Source: Acidaminococcus timonensis (GTDB lineage Bacteria > Bacillota > Negativicutes > Acidaminococcales > Acidaminococcaceae). From it: 64,000 nt of DNA. The stretch is taken from contig NZ_FNWH01000005.1 of the NCBI RefSeq assembly GCF_900106585.1, positions 311,962 to 375,961 on the forward strand, written 5' to 3'. The notes beneath the pieces are model-generated. The model had not been told where the DNA came from, searched no databases, and saw only the letters and a program-made list of their open reading frames with translations. Shown here in pieces: positions 24,874 through 35,056 of this stretch (position 1 is the stretch's first letter; each line of letters starts with the position of its first letter). Position numbers and translations under genes: made by a program.

Positions 24874-26130
24874 TCAGTGGTTTCCCAGGTACCACTGGAC
24901 GAATTGTTTGGCGATACGGCCGTTGCGGCCGGAATGTTCCATTTCCCAGCGCACGCCCAGAACCCGCAGTTCCTCCGGCGGCAGCTTCACGCCCTCTTTC
25001 TGCAGCTCGTGGTCGATGATGGCCAGGTATTCCTGCTGGGTGGGCGCCCCGAAATGGAGGATCAGACCGAACCGGTCCGACAGCGAGATGGACTCGTTGT
25101 CCGCATCTTCCCGGTACACCTCTGCCTCCGGCTCATCGCTGCGTTCCGCCCAGGTTTCCTTCAACAGATGGCGCCGGTTGCTTGTGGCACACAGCAGCAC
25201 ATTGTCCGGCTGCGGAGCGGCGCCTCCGTCAATGGCACTTTTCAGGTATTTGTACTCCTTTTCATTTTCATCAAAGGACAGGTCGTCAAAAAAGAACAGG
25301 AATCGGTGGCTGCGGATCTTCCCTGCCCGTTCCATGGCCCGGGCCAGCAAATGCAGCTCATCCCGCCTGATCTGTACCAGACGCAGTCCCTGGGCACTGA
25401 ACAACGGGATCAGGGCTTTGATGGACGTGGATTTCCCGGTGCCCCGGCTGCCGGTGGAAAGCACATTATTGCATCCCCGGCCGGCCATGAACTGCCGGGT
25501 ATTGGCCAGCAGCTGTTCCTTCTGGTCCTGGTACCCCAGGATGTCGTCCCAGGCGTAATGGGGAAAGTCCGGGATCCCCTGGAACCGTCCCTTCCGATCC
25601 AGGCAGAAGGCTTCATACCGGGCCAGTTCGCCCCGGCCGTACCGCTGGTAATGCTGCAGCAGCAGCTCTGCCTGCTGGGCGGCACTGGTAGCTGCGGCAA
25701 GTTGTTTCCCCAGCCGCTCTTCCAGGGGATCCTTCCGGACCCGGGCCGGCTGGTAAACCTCATACAGACGGTCCCCGAACACCTGGCCGGCAGTCAGGGT
25801 GAAAAAGGGCTGCACCTGTTCCAGATCCCGCACCAGAGCCGCCTTGATGCCGCTGCCGGCCTGGCCCTGTTCTTCCACCACTTCTCCGGCCAGATTGTTT
25901 CCTTCAGCCAGCAGATGGAGAAAATATCCCTGCCACAGGTCACCGGAAAGTCCCAGGGTTTCTGCCTGTTCCAGCATGGCCTCCCTGGCCCGGGCCAGAT
26001 GGTGCTCATGTTCCGGATGTTTCTCCGCCCGGCTCAGCTCCTGCAGCACCGGATCCTTCCGGAGACTGCGCAGGACGGTGAGATGGGCAAAGACCCGATA
26101 GCTCGGTTCCCGGTTTTCATTCTGATTCAT
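24874..26130 (-). CDS. DUF815-family AAA ATPase
   Basis: A 418-aa P-loop protein of the DUF815 family (AAA+-like, unknown role). The N-terminal ~170 residues are helical. The ATPase part has Walker A GSRGTGKST, Walker B FLFFFDDLSFD, a sensor-like LLCATSNRRHL and an Arg-rich ISLSDRFGL. The gene overlaps the end of ilvN by 14 bases, so it appears to be the last gene of an ilvB-ilvN-DUF815 operon under T-box control. I know no established link between DUF815 and branched-chain synthesis; the association may be accidental read-through. Confidence 0.85.
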   Translation of the reverse strand: MNQNENREPSYRVFAHLTVLRSLRKDPVLQELSRAEKHPEHEHHLARAREAMLEQAETLGLSGDLWQGYFLHLLAEGNNLAGEVVEEQGQAGSGIKAALVRDLEQVQPFFTLTAGQVFGDRLYEVYQPARVRKDPLEERLGKQLAAATSAAQQAELLLQHYQRYGRGELARYEAFCLDRKGRFQGIPDFPHYAWDDILGYQDQKEQLLANTRQFMAGRGCNNVLSTGSRGTGKSTSIKALIPLFSAQGLRLVQIRRDELHLLARAMERAGKIRSHRFLFFFDDLSFDENEKEYKYLKSAIDGGAAPQPDNVLLCATSNRRHLLKETWAERSDEPEAEVYREDADNESISLSDRFGLILHFGAPTQQEYLAIIDHELQKEGVKLPPEELRVLGVRWEMEHSGRNGRIAKQFVQWYLGNH

Positions 26131-26668
26131 GATTTTCTCCTTTCGGGACCTCCTGCTCTGCCAGCAGATCCCCTTTTACGGTCTTCGGTCCCCGTCCCAG
26201 GGCAATCTGCCCGGTGGTGGCGATTTCCAGGATCTGATATTGCTTCAGCATCTGTTCCAGGGCCTGGATGTGATCCGTTCCACCGGTCAGCCGCAGAATC
26301 AGAGATTCAGGATACACGTCCACCACCTTGGCGTGGAACAGGTTGGCCAGATTGGTCAGTTCCTCCCGCAGCTGGGGCGTGGGCGCACTGACCTTGACCA
26401 GGGTAAGCTCATAACTGACCAGGGGTGCATCATCCAGATTGACCACCTTCACCACGTCGATGAGCTGGCTCAGCTGGTGCAGGGCCTGGTCCAGCTGAAA
26501 ACGGCTTTCCACACCCACCACCAGGTTGATCCGGCTGATTTCCGGGATTTCCGTATACCCCACATTCAGGCATTCGATGTTGATGTTCCGGCGGGCGATC
26601 AGCCCTGCCACATGGGACAGGACTCCCGGCCGGTTATTGACCAAAAGGGCGATATGCTGCCATTTCAT
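26117..26668 (-). CDS. ilvN: Acetolactate synthase regulatory (small) subunit, set 1
   Basis: 183 aa. An N-terminal ACT domain (residues 1-75, IALLVNNRPGVLSHVAGLIARRNINIE) binds valine for feedback inhibition in this family. A C-terminal ALS_ss_C domain (about 85-165) follows. It overlaps the stop of ilvB by 4 bases (ATGA) and is paralogous to the gene at 34467. It has a longer C-terminal tail than the paralogue, ending in a charged stretch. Confidence 0.93.
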   Translation of the reverse strand: MKWQHIALLVNNRPGVLSHVAGLIARRNINIECLNVGYTEIPEISRINLVVGVESRFQLDQALHQLSQLIDVVKVVNLDDAPLVSYELTLVKVSAPTPQLREELTNLANLFHAKVVDVYPESLILRLTGGTDHIQALEQMLKQYQILEIATTGQIALGRGPKTVKGDLLAEQEVPKGENHESE

Positions 26669-28377
26669 GGTTGTCCTCCTTCCGTCTCCTCAGGACCCAG
26701 GATCATCTGATCCAGGCCTTTGCTCCCCGGCACCACCGGATACACCCGTTCATCCTCCGGAATGGTCACCTCCAGAAGGGCTGAATCCTCCGTCCCGAAC
26801 AGGAACTCCAGGCCCTCTGCCAGTTCTTCCGGTTTGTCAATGCTCCGGGAAGGGATGCCCATGGCTTGGGCGATGCCCGCCATGGATGGCTTGTGGATGA
26901 GCTTCGTCTGGGAATACCGGCCGCCCCGGAACAGGCCCTGGAGCTGGCGCACCATACCCAGCTGGCCGTTGCGCAAGACCAGGGTCTTCACATGGATCCC
27001 GTAGGTGGGCAGGGTGGTGAATTCCTGGCAGTTCATCAGGATGCTGCCGTCCCCGGTAATGAGCAGGACCGTTTTGTCCGGTTCACCCACTTTGGCCCCC
27101 AGGGCTGCCGGCAGGCCGAAGCCCATGGTGCCCAGGCCCCCGGAGGTCAGGAAATGACGGGGCCGATCCGTCGGAAAGAACTGGGCCGCCCACATCTGGT
27201 GCTGCCCTACATCCGTGACCACAATGGTATCCTTCGGGGCCTGTCGGGCGGCTTCCTTCAACACCGCTTCCGGCGAAATGCCACCGCTGCAGCAATGGGC
27301 CGAAAAAGGCACTTCTTTTTTCATTTCTTCTGCCTGTTCCCGCCAGGGCGCAACACTTTCCCGACACTGGGCCGCCCAGGGTTCTGTCAGTTTCCGCAGC
27401 AGGGGCAGGGACTCCTGCAGATTCCCTGGTACGGCCACCTGTACCGGGATGATCTTATTGATTTCCCCCGGTTCCACATTGAAGTGGACAATCCGGGCCG
27501 CCGGAGCGAACAGGCTGGCCTTGGCCGTGGACCGTTCATCGAAGCGCACCCCGAAAGCCAGCAGCAGGTCACAGCCGGCCACCGCCCGGTTGGCCGCATA
27601 GCTGCCGTGCATGCCCAGCATCCCCAGATTGTGGGGCAGACTGTCAGGGACAGCCCCCTTGCCCATCAACGTGGTCACCACCGGGATGCCGGTTTCTTCC
27701 GCCAATCGGGTCAGCTCCGGTGCCGTCTCGGACAGGATCACGCCCCCTCCGGCCATGATCACCGGCCGATGGGCCCGGCACAGGGCTTCTGCCGCCCGCT
27801 CCACATCACGATAGCGGGGATGGAGGCCACCCTGGTAGCCCAGCATATGGACGGTTTCCGGGTATTTGAAATCCAGTCTGGCATCGAACACATCGGTGAC
27901 GATATCGATGAGTACCGGTCCCGGTCGCCCGGTACGGGCAATGTAGAACGCTTCTTTCAGTACCTGGGGCAGGTTCTCCACCCGCCGCACCAGATAATTG
28001 TATTTGGTGATGGAGGTGGTGATGCCCGCCGTATCCGCCTCCTGGAAGGCGTCCTGGCCAATCAGGGAGGTGGCCACCTGGCCGCTGATGATCACCAGCG
28101 GAATGGAATCCATATGAGCCGTGGCAATGCCCGTGACCATATTACAGACCCCCGGACCACTGGTGGCAATGCATACACCCACCTTGCCCGTAGCCCGGGC
28201 ATAGCCGTCGGCGGCATGGATGGCCCCCTGTTCATGGCCGGTAAGGATGTGGGGGAATTTCGTTTTGTAGATGGCATCGTACAGCCCCAGGACAGCACCT
28301 CCAGGGTACCCAAAGACCACAGGGATCTGTTCGGCCTTCAAACATGCAAGGATGGCTTCTGCGCCGGTCATTTCCAT
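26665..28377 (-). CDS. ilvB: Acetolactate synthase catalytic subunit, set 1
   Basis: 570 aa, the TPP enzyme that condenses two pyruvates (or pyruvate and 2-oxobutyrate) in valine/isoleucine synthesis. It has the three TPP-enzyme domains, with the catalytic Glu in LTGHEQGAIHAADGYAR and the metal site beginning GDGSILMNCQEF. The second part of the metal motif reads RNGQLGMVRQL, with Gly where the paralogue at 32773 has the usual second Asn (RNNTLGMVHQW), so its cofactor binding or activity may differ. AAGGAGG is 8 bases before the ATG. A T-box leader and promoter precede it. Confidence 0.93.
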   Translation of the reverse strand: MEMTGAEAILACLKAEQIPVVFGYPGGAVLGLYDAIYKTKFPHILTGHEQGAIHAADGYARATGKVGVCIATSGPGVCNMVTGIATAHMDSIPLVIISGQVATSLIGQDAFQEADTAGITTSITKYNYLVRRVENLPQVLKEAFYIARTGRPGPVLIDIVTDVFDARLDFKYPETVHMLGYQGGLHPRYRDVERAAEALCRAHRPVIMAGGGVILSETAPELTRLAEETGIPVVTTLMGKGAVPDSLPHNLGMLGMHGSYAANRAVAGCDLLLAFGVRFDERSTAKASLFAPAARIVHFNVEPGEINKIIPVQVAVPGNLQESLPLLRKLTEPWAAQCRESVAPWREQAEEMKKEVPFSAHCCSGGISPEAVLKEAARQAPKDTIVVTDVGQHQMWAAQFFPTDRPRHFLTSGGLGTMGFGLPAALGAKVGEPDKTVLLITGDGSILMNCQEFTTLPTYGIHVKTLVLRNGQLGMVRQLQGLFRGGRYSQTKLIHKPSMAGIAQAMGIPSRSIDKPEELAEGLEFLFGTEDSALLEVTIPEDERVYPVVPGSKGLDQMILGPEETEGGQP

Positions 28378-28493
28378 TCAGGGACCTCCTTCTTTTTCCT
28401 GTCTCTGTCCAAACTCGCTCCTTTTCAACGGTACTCCGGTATCTGAGCCCCTTCCTTTTCAAACGGATCCTGGTATCGGGATCCCGGTTTTGG

Positions 28494-28765
28494 ACAAAAA
28501 AAACCGCCCCACAAAAGGGACGGAAAATCCGCGGTACCACCCTGTTTCCCCGGAAGGCTCCCGGGGCACTTCACTACGTACAACCATACGCGTTTCCGAT
28601 AACGGGGAATACCGTCCAGGCCTACTGGAACCCTGTTCAGCCTGTCTCCTCCGGGACCAGTTTCGTACAGTGCCTCTTCATGGCTTGCACCCTCCGCCAC
28701 GTCTCTGCATAGATTTCCTGGACTACTCTTTCCCTTCATGGGCGTATGCTGTGAAATTGTGAATT
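28494..28765 (-). promoter_or_regulatory. T-box riboswitch leader of ilvBN set 1
   Basis: On the minus strand the leader contains the T-box antiterminator sequence AGGGTGGTACCGCGG (28528-28542). Upstream is a Stem I-like region with GGAGGGTGCAAGCC in the distal part. Downstream is a terminator (CCGTCCC / GGGGCGG plus eight T, 28496-28523). T-boxes sense uncharged tRNA and allow read-through when it accumulates. A GTC triplet lies in a specifier-like place, but I cannot assign the codon with confidence. Confidence 0.88.
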
Positions 28766-28771
28766 AGAGGT

Positions 28772-28800
28772 ATTTTATCCTGTCAATGGACACTTGTCAA
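28772..28800 (-). promoter_or_regulatory. Promoter of the ilvBN set 1 leader
   Basis: On the minus strand TTGACA (28795-28800), 17 bp, TAAAAT (28772-28777), giving a start near 28765 at the beginning of the T-box leader. Confidence 0.7.
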
Positions 28801-28830
28801 TGATTTTTCCCGTATATTTATAAAATTCGT

Positions 28831-28907
28831 TTAACAGGTAAATATTTGTAAACAATTAAACACCTGTTTCCAATTTTACAGGAAACCTGCCCAAATAATG
28901 ATATAAT
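28831..28907 (+). promoter_or_regulatory. Putative promoter/operator of the two-component system
   Basis: TATAAT at 28902-28907 lies about 54 bases before the histidine kinase start; the -35 is poor. Upstream, AACAGGT (28833-28839) and ACCTGTT (28862-28868) form an inverted repeat, and a further ACAGG follows at 28879. These could be binding sites for the cognate OmpR-type regulator (autoregulation), which is inference only. Confidence 0.35.
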
Positions 28908-28960
28908 AAAACCATTGAAAAGAAAGGAGTGCCCTGGATCCTGCAGGGCAATGTGGAACC

Positions 28961-30463
28961 ATGCGCTGGAAAGATCTTCCCATTCGGAAACGGCTGCTGG
29001 CGGCCAATTATCTGATGATCCTGACGCCCATTCTCTGCTTTATGCTGCTCAGTGTGGGGATTTTCTGGATCTTCGGCATGGAAAACATGAACCGCAGCAG
29101 CGTCCTTTCCTTTATCTGGCCGGAAAGTGGCCCCACTCTGTCCATCCAGTTCGAGCTGACCCGTCTCCGGGTCCGGGCCGACCACTACAATCCCAAAAAG
29201 CCCCGCCCCCTGCTGCTGGTCAGTGACCACCTGGAGGATCAGGGACTGCGGGTCATGCTGGCCCGGAACGGCGTCCCTTTCTATGTGACAGAAAACCAGG
29301 ATCCGGAAGAAATCAGGAGGACCGCAGAGGCGGAGACTCCGGAAGGCCGGGGCGCCATCAGCTGGGGAGGAAGAGGGATCGCCTTCCGGTACCGCTCTCT
29401 CCGGACCGGTGTAGAAGTCTATGTGGCCGGGGCTGATCCTCTGGTAGAAAGAGATGATACATTCTCCATGCATTCCAAGGAACTGTTCAAGGGCAGCTTC
29501 ATCGGTGCTTTCCTGCTGGTCCTGCTGGTGGCGGCCCTGGCCGGCCTGGCGCTATCCCGGATCATGGCCACCCAGCTGCTGAAGCCCCTGGGAAAGCTGC
29601 GCCGGGTGGCCACCCAGGTCAGCCGGGGAGACCTGGATACCCCAGTAAGAGCCGACAGCCGGGACGAAATCGGCGATACCCTGCGGGCCTTCGAAAAAGC
29701 CCGTACGGAATTGAAAGCGGCCCGGGAACGGCGGATCCAGTATGATCAGAGCCGAAAGGAACTGCTGGCCGGGATCGCCCATGACCTGGCCACGCCCCTC
29801 ACCAAGATCCAGGGCTATGCCTCCGGGATCAAGGATGGCATTGCCGATACTCCGGAAAAACGGCAGCGCTACCTGGACAAGATCCTGGAAACTGTTGAAA
29901 GCATGGCCAGACTGGACCAGACCCTGTTCCTGTTTTCCAAGCTGGACCTGGATCAGGTCCCTTTCCATTGGGAAACCGTGGATCTGTGCCAGTACGTGGC
30001 CGATTATGTGGAAGAACAGCAGGATCACTGGAATCGGAATGGACTTTCCGTCACGTTCCACAGCGACCTGCCCCGGGCCTGTATCCAGCTGGACCGGGAC
30101 CAGTTCGCCCGGATCCTGGAAAATCTGCTGAGCAACAGCTGGAAATACCGGAGAAGCCACACAGGTTCTGTCGTCCTGAGCCTTGCTCCAGGCCGTCCCG
30201 GCTTTGTGGAACTGCGTTGCAGTGACGATGGCCAGGGGGTAGCCCCTGCCCAGCTGGACAAGATCTTCGAAAGTTTCTACCGCACTGACCGGGCCCGCAG
30301 CCATGTAGCCGCCGGCAGCGGATTGGGACTGGCTGTGGTCCGGAAAATCGTAGAAACCATGGACGGAACCATCCGGGCGCTCCCCAATGAGCCCCAGGGA
30401 CTGATCATTGCCATGGAATTCCCATGGAAGGAGAATATGGATGCAAAAAATCTTGATCATTGA
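28961..30463 (+). CDS. Sensor histidine kinase
   Basis: A 500-aa membrane kinase. TM1 is near residues 17-40, a periplasmic sensor part of about 135 residues follows, and TM2 is near 183-205. Then come HAMP (about 205-258), HisKA with the phospho-accepting His in LLAGIAHDLATPLTKIQG, and HATPase_c with N box NLLSNSWKY, DDGQGVAP and GSGLGLAVV. It phosphorylates the response regulator encoded next, with which it overlaps by 23 bases. The signal is unknown. The SD for the ATG used here is weak; AAAGGAG lies 31 bases upstream, so a non-ATG start nearer to it is possible. Confidence 0.9.
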   Translation: MRWKDLPIRKRLLAANYLMILTPILCFMLLSVGIFWIFGMENMNRSSVLSFIWPESGPTLSIQFELTRLRVRADHYNPKKPRPLLLVSDHLEDQGLRVMLARNGVPFYVTENQDPEEIRRTAEAETPEGRGAISWGGRGIAFRYRSLRTGVEVYVAGADPLVERDDTFSMHSKELFKGSFIGAFLLVLLVAALAGLALSRIMATQLLKPLGKLRRVATQVSRGDLDTPVRADSRDEIGDTLRAFEKARTELKAARERRIQYDQSRKELLAGIAHDLATPLTKIQGYASGIKDGIADTPEKRQRYLDKILETVESMARLDQTLFLFSKLDLDQVPFHWETVDLCQYVADYVEEQQDHWNRNGLSVTFHSDLPRACIQLDRDQFARILENLLSNSWKYRRSHTGSVVLSLAPGRPGFVELRCSDDGQGVAPAQLDKIFESFYRTDRARSHVAAGSGLGLAVVRKIVETMDGTIRALPNEPQGLIIAMEFPWKENMDAKNLDH

Positions 30464-31127
30464 AGACGATATGGATATCGCAGAACTGGAGCGGGATTAT
30501 CTGGAAGCCAACGGGTTTTCTGTGGAAATCGTCGGCGACGGTTCCCTGGGCGAAAAACGGGCCCTGGAGGCTGATGTGGATCTGATCCTGCTGGACATCA
30601 TGCTGCCCGGCATAGATGGTTTCCAGGTATGCCGAAAAGTGCGGGAGGCACGGAACATCCCCATCCTGCTGGTCTCCGCCAGGCAGGAGGACGTGGACAA
30701 GATCCGGGGGCTGGGCCTGGGAGCTGATGACTACATCGTAAAGCCCTTCAGTCCCAGCGAACTGGTGGCCCGGGTCAAAGCCCACCTGCAGCGGTACCTG
30801 CAGCTGACCGGCAAGAAGGATGCACCCCATGTGTTCCAGCGGGGCGCTCTGACCATCGACAGGGATGGGCACCGGGTCTTCCTGGACGGGCGGGAAGTGC
30901 CCATGCCCAACAAGGAATTTGCTCTGCTGCTGTTCCTGGCGGAAAATCCCGGTGTGGTCTTCAGCAAAGAAACCCTGTTTGAACGGATCTGGGGTGAAAC
31001 TTCCCTGGGAGATACAGCGACAGTTTCCGTCCACATCAACCGGATCCGGGAAAAAATCGAACCGTCCACCACCAGGCCCACCTATATCGAGACCGTATGG
31101 GGCGTAGGCTACCGGTTTAAAAAATAA
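30441..31127 (+). CDS. OmpR-family response regulator
   Basis: 228 aa from the ATG at 30441 (MQKILIIEDDMDIAELERDY), preceded by AAGGAG. The receiver domain has the acidic pair EDD, the phospho-acceptor Asp in LILLDIMLPG and Lys in VKPFSP. The C-terminal winged helix (about 130-228) ends with the usual YIETVWGVGYRFKK. It is translationally coupled to the kinase. The targets are unknown; the neighbouring ilv operons are controlled by T-boxes, so a link is not required. Confidence 0.93.
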   Translation: MQKILIIEDDMDIAELERDYLEANGFSVEIVGDGSLGEKRALEADVDLILLDIMLPGIDGFQVCRKVREARNIPILLVSARQEDVDKIRGLGLGADDYIVKPFSPSELVARVKAHLQRYLQLTGKKDAPHVFQRGALTIDRDGHRVFLDGREVPMPNKEFALLLFLAENPGVVFSKETLFERIWGETSLGDTATVSVHINRIREKIEPSTTRPTYIETVWGVGYRFKK

Positions 31128-31250
31128 AAGATTTTTCCTCACCGGCCCTGGATTTTCTATCCTCCGGAGGCCATTGTTCAAATCAGTTATTCAAAATGTA
31201 ACACTTTCTTGCTTATGTATTGCGATTTGAAAATATGATTCAAAATTTTG

Positions 31251-31279
31251 TTGACAAAGGTTCTTGTACAATGTATACT
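31251..31279 (+). promoter_or_regulatory. Promoter of the ilvC operon
   Basis: TTGACA (31251-31256), 17 bp, TATACT (31274-31279), directly before the T-box leader. Confidence 0.8.
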
Positions 31280-31284
31280 TACCT

Positions 31285-32651
<1,367 letters not shown>

Positions 32652-32662
32652 GCAGGCGGGAG

Positions 32663-32726
32663 CAGTCACTAGTCTCTAGTCACTAGTCTACAGCCAAAGG
32701 AAGGCAATCCTGCGGGATTGCCTTTC
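32663..32726 (+). terminator. Partial heptamer repeat (R6) and hairpin between ilvC and ilvB
   Basis: A run of TCACTAG/TCTCTAG units (32663-32688) is followed by a 10-bp stem AAGGCAATCC / GGATTGCCTT (32701-32724) and TTTCT. The stem looks like a weak terminator or mRNA stabiliser and could lower expression of the downstream ilvBN relative to ilvC. Confidence 0.6.
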
Positions 32727-32772
32727 TACTTAATGAATCCAACCAACAACCATCATTCACAAAGGAGGAACC

Positions 32773-34470
32773 ATGAAGATCACCGGTGCAGAAGCCGTCA
32801 TTGAAAGTTTACGAAAGGAACAGGTCCAGGTCGTCTTCGGATACCCTGGAGGAGCCGTACTGAGCCTGTACGATGCTCTGTACCGGATGAAGTTCCCCCA
32901 TATCCTCACCGGCCACGAACAGGGTGCCGTCCATGCGGCGGACGGATATGCCCGGGCCACCGGCAGGGTGGGCGTCTGTTTTGCCACCAGCGGCCCCGGT
33001 GTCTGCAACATGGTCACCGGCATCGCCACGGCCAACATCGACTCCATCCCTCTGGTGGTGATCAGCGGCCAGGTGGCCACCCACCTGATTGGACGGGATT
33101 CTTTCCAGGAAGCGGATATTTCCGGGATCACCACCCCCATCACCAAGCACAATTACCTGGTGAAAGACGTGCAGGACCTGCCCCGGGTGCTGAAGGAGGC
33201 CTTCTACATCGCCCGCAGCGGCCGGCCGGGACCGGTACTGGTGGATGTGGCCAAAGATGTGTTTGACACATCCTTCGACTATGTCTATCCGGAAGCCGTC
33301 TCTCTGCGGGGCTACCAGCCCCTGGAAAAAGGTCGGGAGGAGGAAGTGGAAGTGGCCCTGGAGGCCCTGCGGGAAGCCAAACGGCCCCTGCTCATGGTAG
33401 GTGGCGGTGTGGTCCTGTCGGGCACTACGGAGCCCCTGCGCCAGCTGGTGAAAGCCACCCACACCCCGGTGGTCTACACCCTGATGGGCAAGGGCGCCGT
33501 ACCGGACACCTGGGAGGAGAATCTGGGCATGGCCGGCATGCATGGTACCTGGACGGCCAATATGGCCATCACCCGATGCGATCTGCTGCTGGCCGTGGGA
33601 GCCCGGTTCGATGACCGGGTCACCGGATCGGTGGAGAATTTTGCCCCCAAAGCAAAGATCGTCCATTTCGACATCGACCAGGTGGAGATCAACAAGATCG
33701 TCCACGCGGATCTCAGCGTGAATGGTGATTTGCGCTGGTCCCTGCCCTCCTTCTGGCAGAAGCTGGAAGCAGCCCCCATCCCGGCGGTGCAGACCGTCTC
33801 CTGGCGGCAGGAACTGCAGGAACTGAAAGCCGGTCACCCGGCAGGCACCCGTCCCTCTTCGGAACGGGGCCTGTCACCCCAGGTGGTGCTGGAAGCCCTG
33901 GCCCGGAAAGCCGGCTCCGATTCCATTGTGGCTACGGATGTGGGCCAGCACCAGATGTGGGCAGCCCAGTTCTATCCAGTGGACCAGCCCCGCCATTTCA
34001 TTTCCTCCGGCGGTCTGGGGACCATGGGCTACGGCCTGCCCGCTGCCCTGGGTGCCAAAGTGGGACAACCGGGACGGCCGGTGGTCCTGGTCACCGGAGA
34101 TGGCAGCATCATGATGAACTGCCAGGAATTTGCCACCCTGCACAAATACGGTATCGCCGTAAAGACGGTGGTGCTGCGGAACAACACCCTGGGGATGGTG
34201 CACCAGTGGCAGGGCATGTTCTACCATGGCCATTTTGCAGAATCCGACCTGACCGCCACGCCCTCCATCGCCGGTATTGCCCGTTCCATGGGCGTTCCCG
34301 GCTGGACCGTGGAGAAAGAAAGCCAGCTGGCAGAGGCCCTGGACCGGCTGTTTGCCCAGCAGGGACCGGCTCTGCTGGAAGTGACCATCCCGCCGGATGA
34401 AAACGTGTATCCCATGGTACCCGGCGGTAAGAAACTGGATGAAATGGTAACGGGAGGCGACAAGCAATGA
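32773..34470 (+). CDS. ilvB: Acetolactate synthase catalytic subunit, set 2
   Basis: 565 aa, paralogue of the gene at 26665 with the same domain order. The catalytic Glu is in LTGHEQGAVHAADGYAR, and the TPP/metal motif is complete (GDGSIMMNCQEF then RNNTLGMVHQWQGMF). AAGGAGG precedes the ATG. It is followed by its own ilvN with a 4-base overlap and is downstream of ilvC, the more usual operon arrangement. It is probably the main biosynthetic enzyme (inference). Confidence 0.95.
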   Translation: MKITGAEAVIESLRKEQVQVVFGYPGGAVLSLYDALYRMKFPHILTGHEQGAVHAADGYARATGRVGVCFATSGPGVCNMVTGIATANIDSIPLVVISGQVATHLIGRDSFQEADISGITTPITKHNYLVKDVQDLPRVLKEAFYIARSGRPGPVLVDVAKDVFDTSFDYVYPEAVSLRGYQPLEKGREEEVEVALEALREAKRPLLMVGGGVVLSGTTEPLRQLVKATHTPVVYTLMGKGAVPDTWEENLGMAGMHGTWTANMAITRCDLLLAVGARFDDRVTGSVENFAPKAKIVHFDIDQVEINKIVHADLSVNGDLRWSLPSFWQKLEAAPIPAVQTVSWRQELQELKAGHPAGTRPSSERGLSPQVVLEALARKAGSDSIVATDVGQHQMWAAQFYPVDQPRHFISSGGLGTMGYGLPAALGAKVGQPGRPVVLVTGDGSIMMNCQEFATLHKYGIAVKTVVLRNNTLGMVHQWQGMFYHGHFAESDLTATPSIAGIARSMGVPGWTVEKESQLAEALDRLFAQQGPALLEVTIPPDENVYPMVPGGKKLDEMVTGGDKQ

Positions 34471-34970
34471 TCCGACAGCATCTGGCCATCCTGGCCGACA
34501 ACAAACCCGGCGTGCTGACCCATGTGGCCGGACTCATCAGCCGCCGTGCCATCAACATCGAGTTCATCAACGCCGGCTATACGGAAGAACCGGACGTAAC
34601 CCGGATCAACATCGTCGTTTCCGTGGAAGACCGGTATGAGCTGGACCAGGCCATCAAACAGCTGGCCAAGCTCATCGATGTGATCAAGGTGGTGAACCTG
34701 GACGACGCTCCCTTTGTGAGCTATGAACTGGCCATGATCAAGGTCAGCGCCCCCACACCCCAGGTGCGGGAGGAACTGACGAACCTGGCCGACCTGTTCC
34801 ACGCCAAGGTGGTGGACGTACAGAAAAAATCCCTGGTACTCCGCCTCACCGGCCGGGAGGATCACATCGATGCCCTCCTGGAAGTGCTGGAGGACTACCA
34901 GATCATCGAAATCGCCCGTACCGGGCAGATTTCCCTCTCCCGCGGGCTGATTCCAGTAAAAAAAATGTAA
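34467..34970 (+). CDS. ilvN: Acetolactate synthase regulatory (small) subunit, set 2
   Basis: 167 aa with an N-terminal ACT domain (LAILADNKPGVLTHVAGLISRRAINIEF) and the ALS_ss_C domain. It starts inside the ilvB stop (ATGA). It ends just before a terminator that is split by IS copy 3. Confidence 0.95.
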   Translation: MIRQHLAILADNKPGVLTHVAGLISRRAINIEFINAGYTEEPDVTRINIVVSVEDRYELDQAIKQLAKLIDVIKVVNLDDAPFVSYELAMIKVSAPTPQVREELTNLADLFHAKVVDVQKKSLVLRLTGREDHIDALLEVLEDYQIIEIARTGQISLSRGLIPVKKM

Positions 34971-35056
34971 TAAAAAAGAGAGCTGTGAACGATTTGATGT
35001 GACCCCAAAAAGTTAGACCTTAGTAACGAGATGGTTTTTACCGTCTCGTTACTTTT

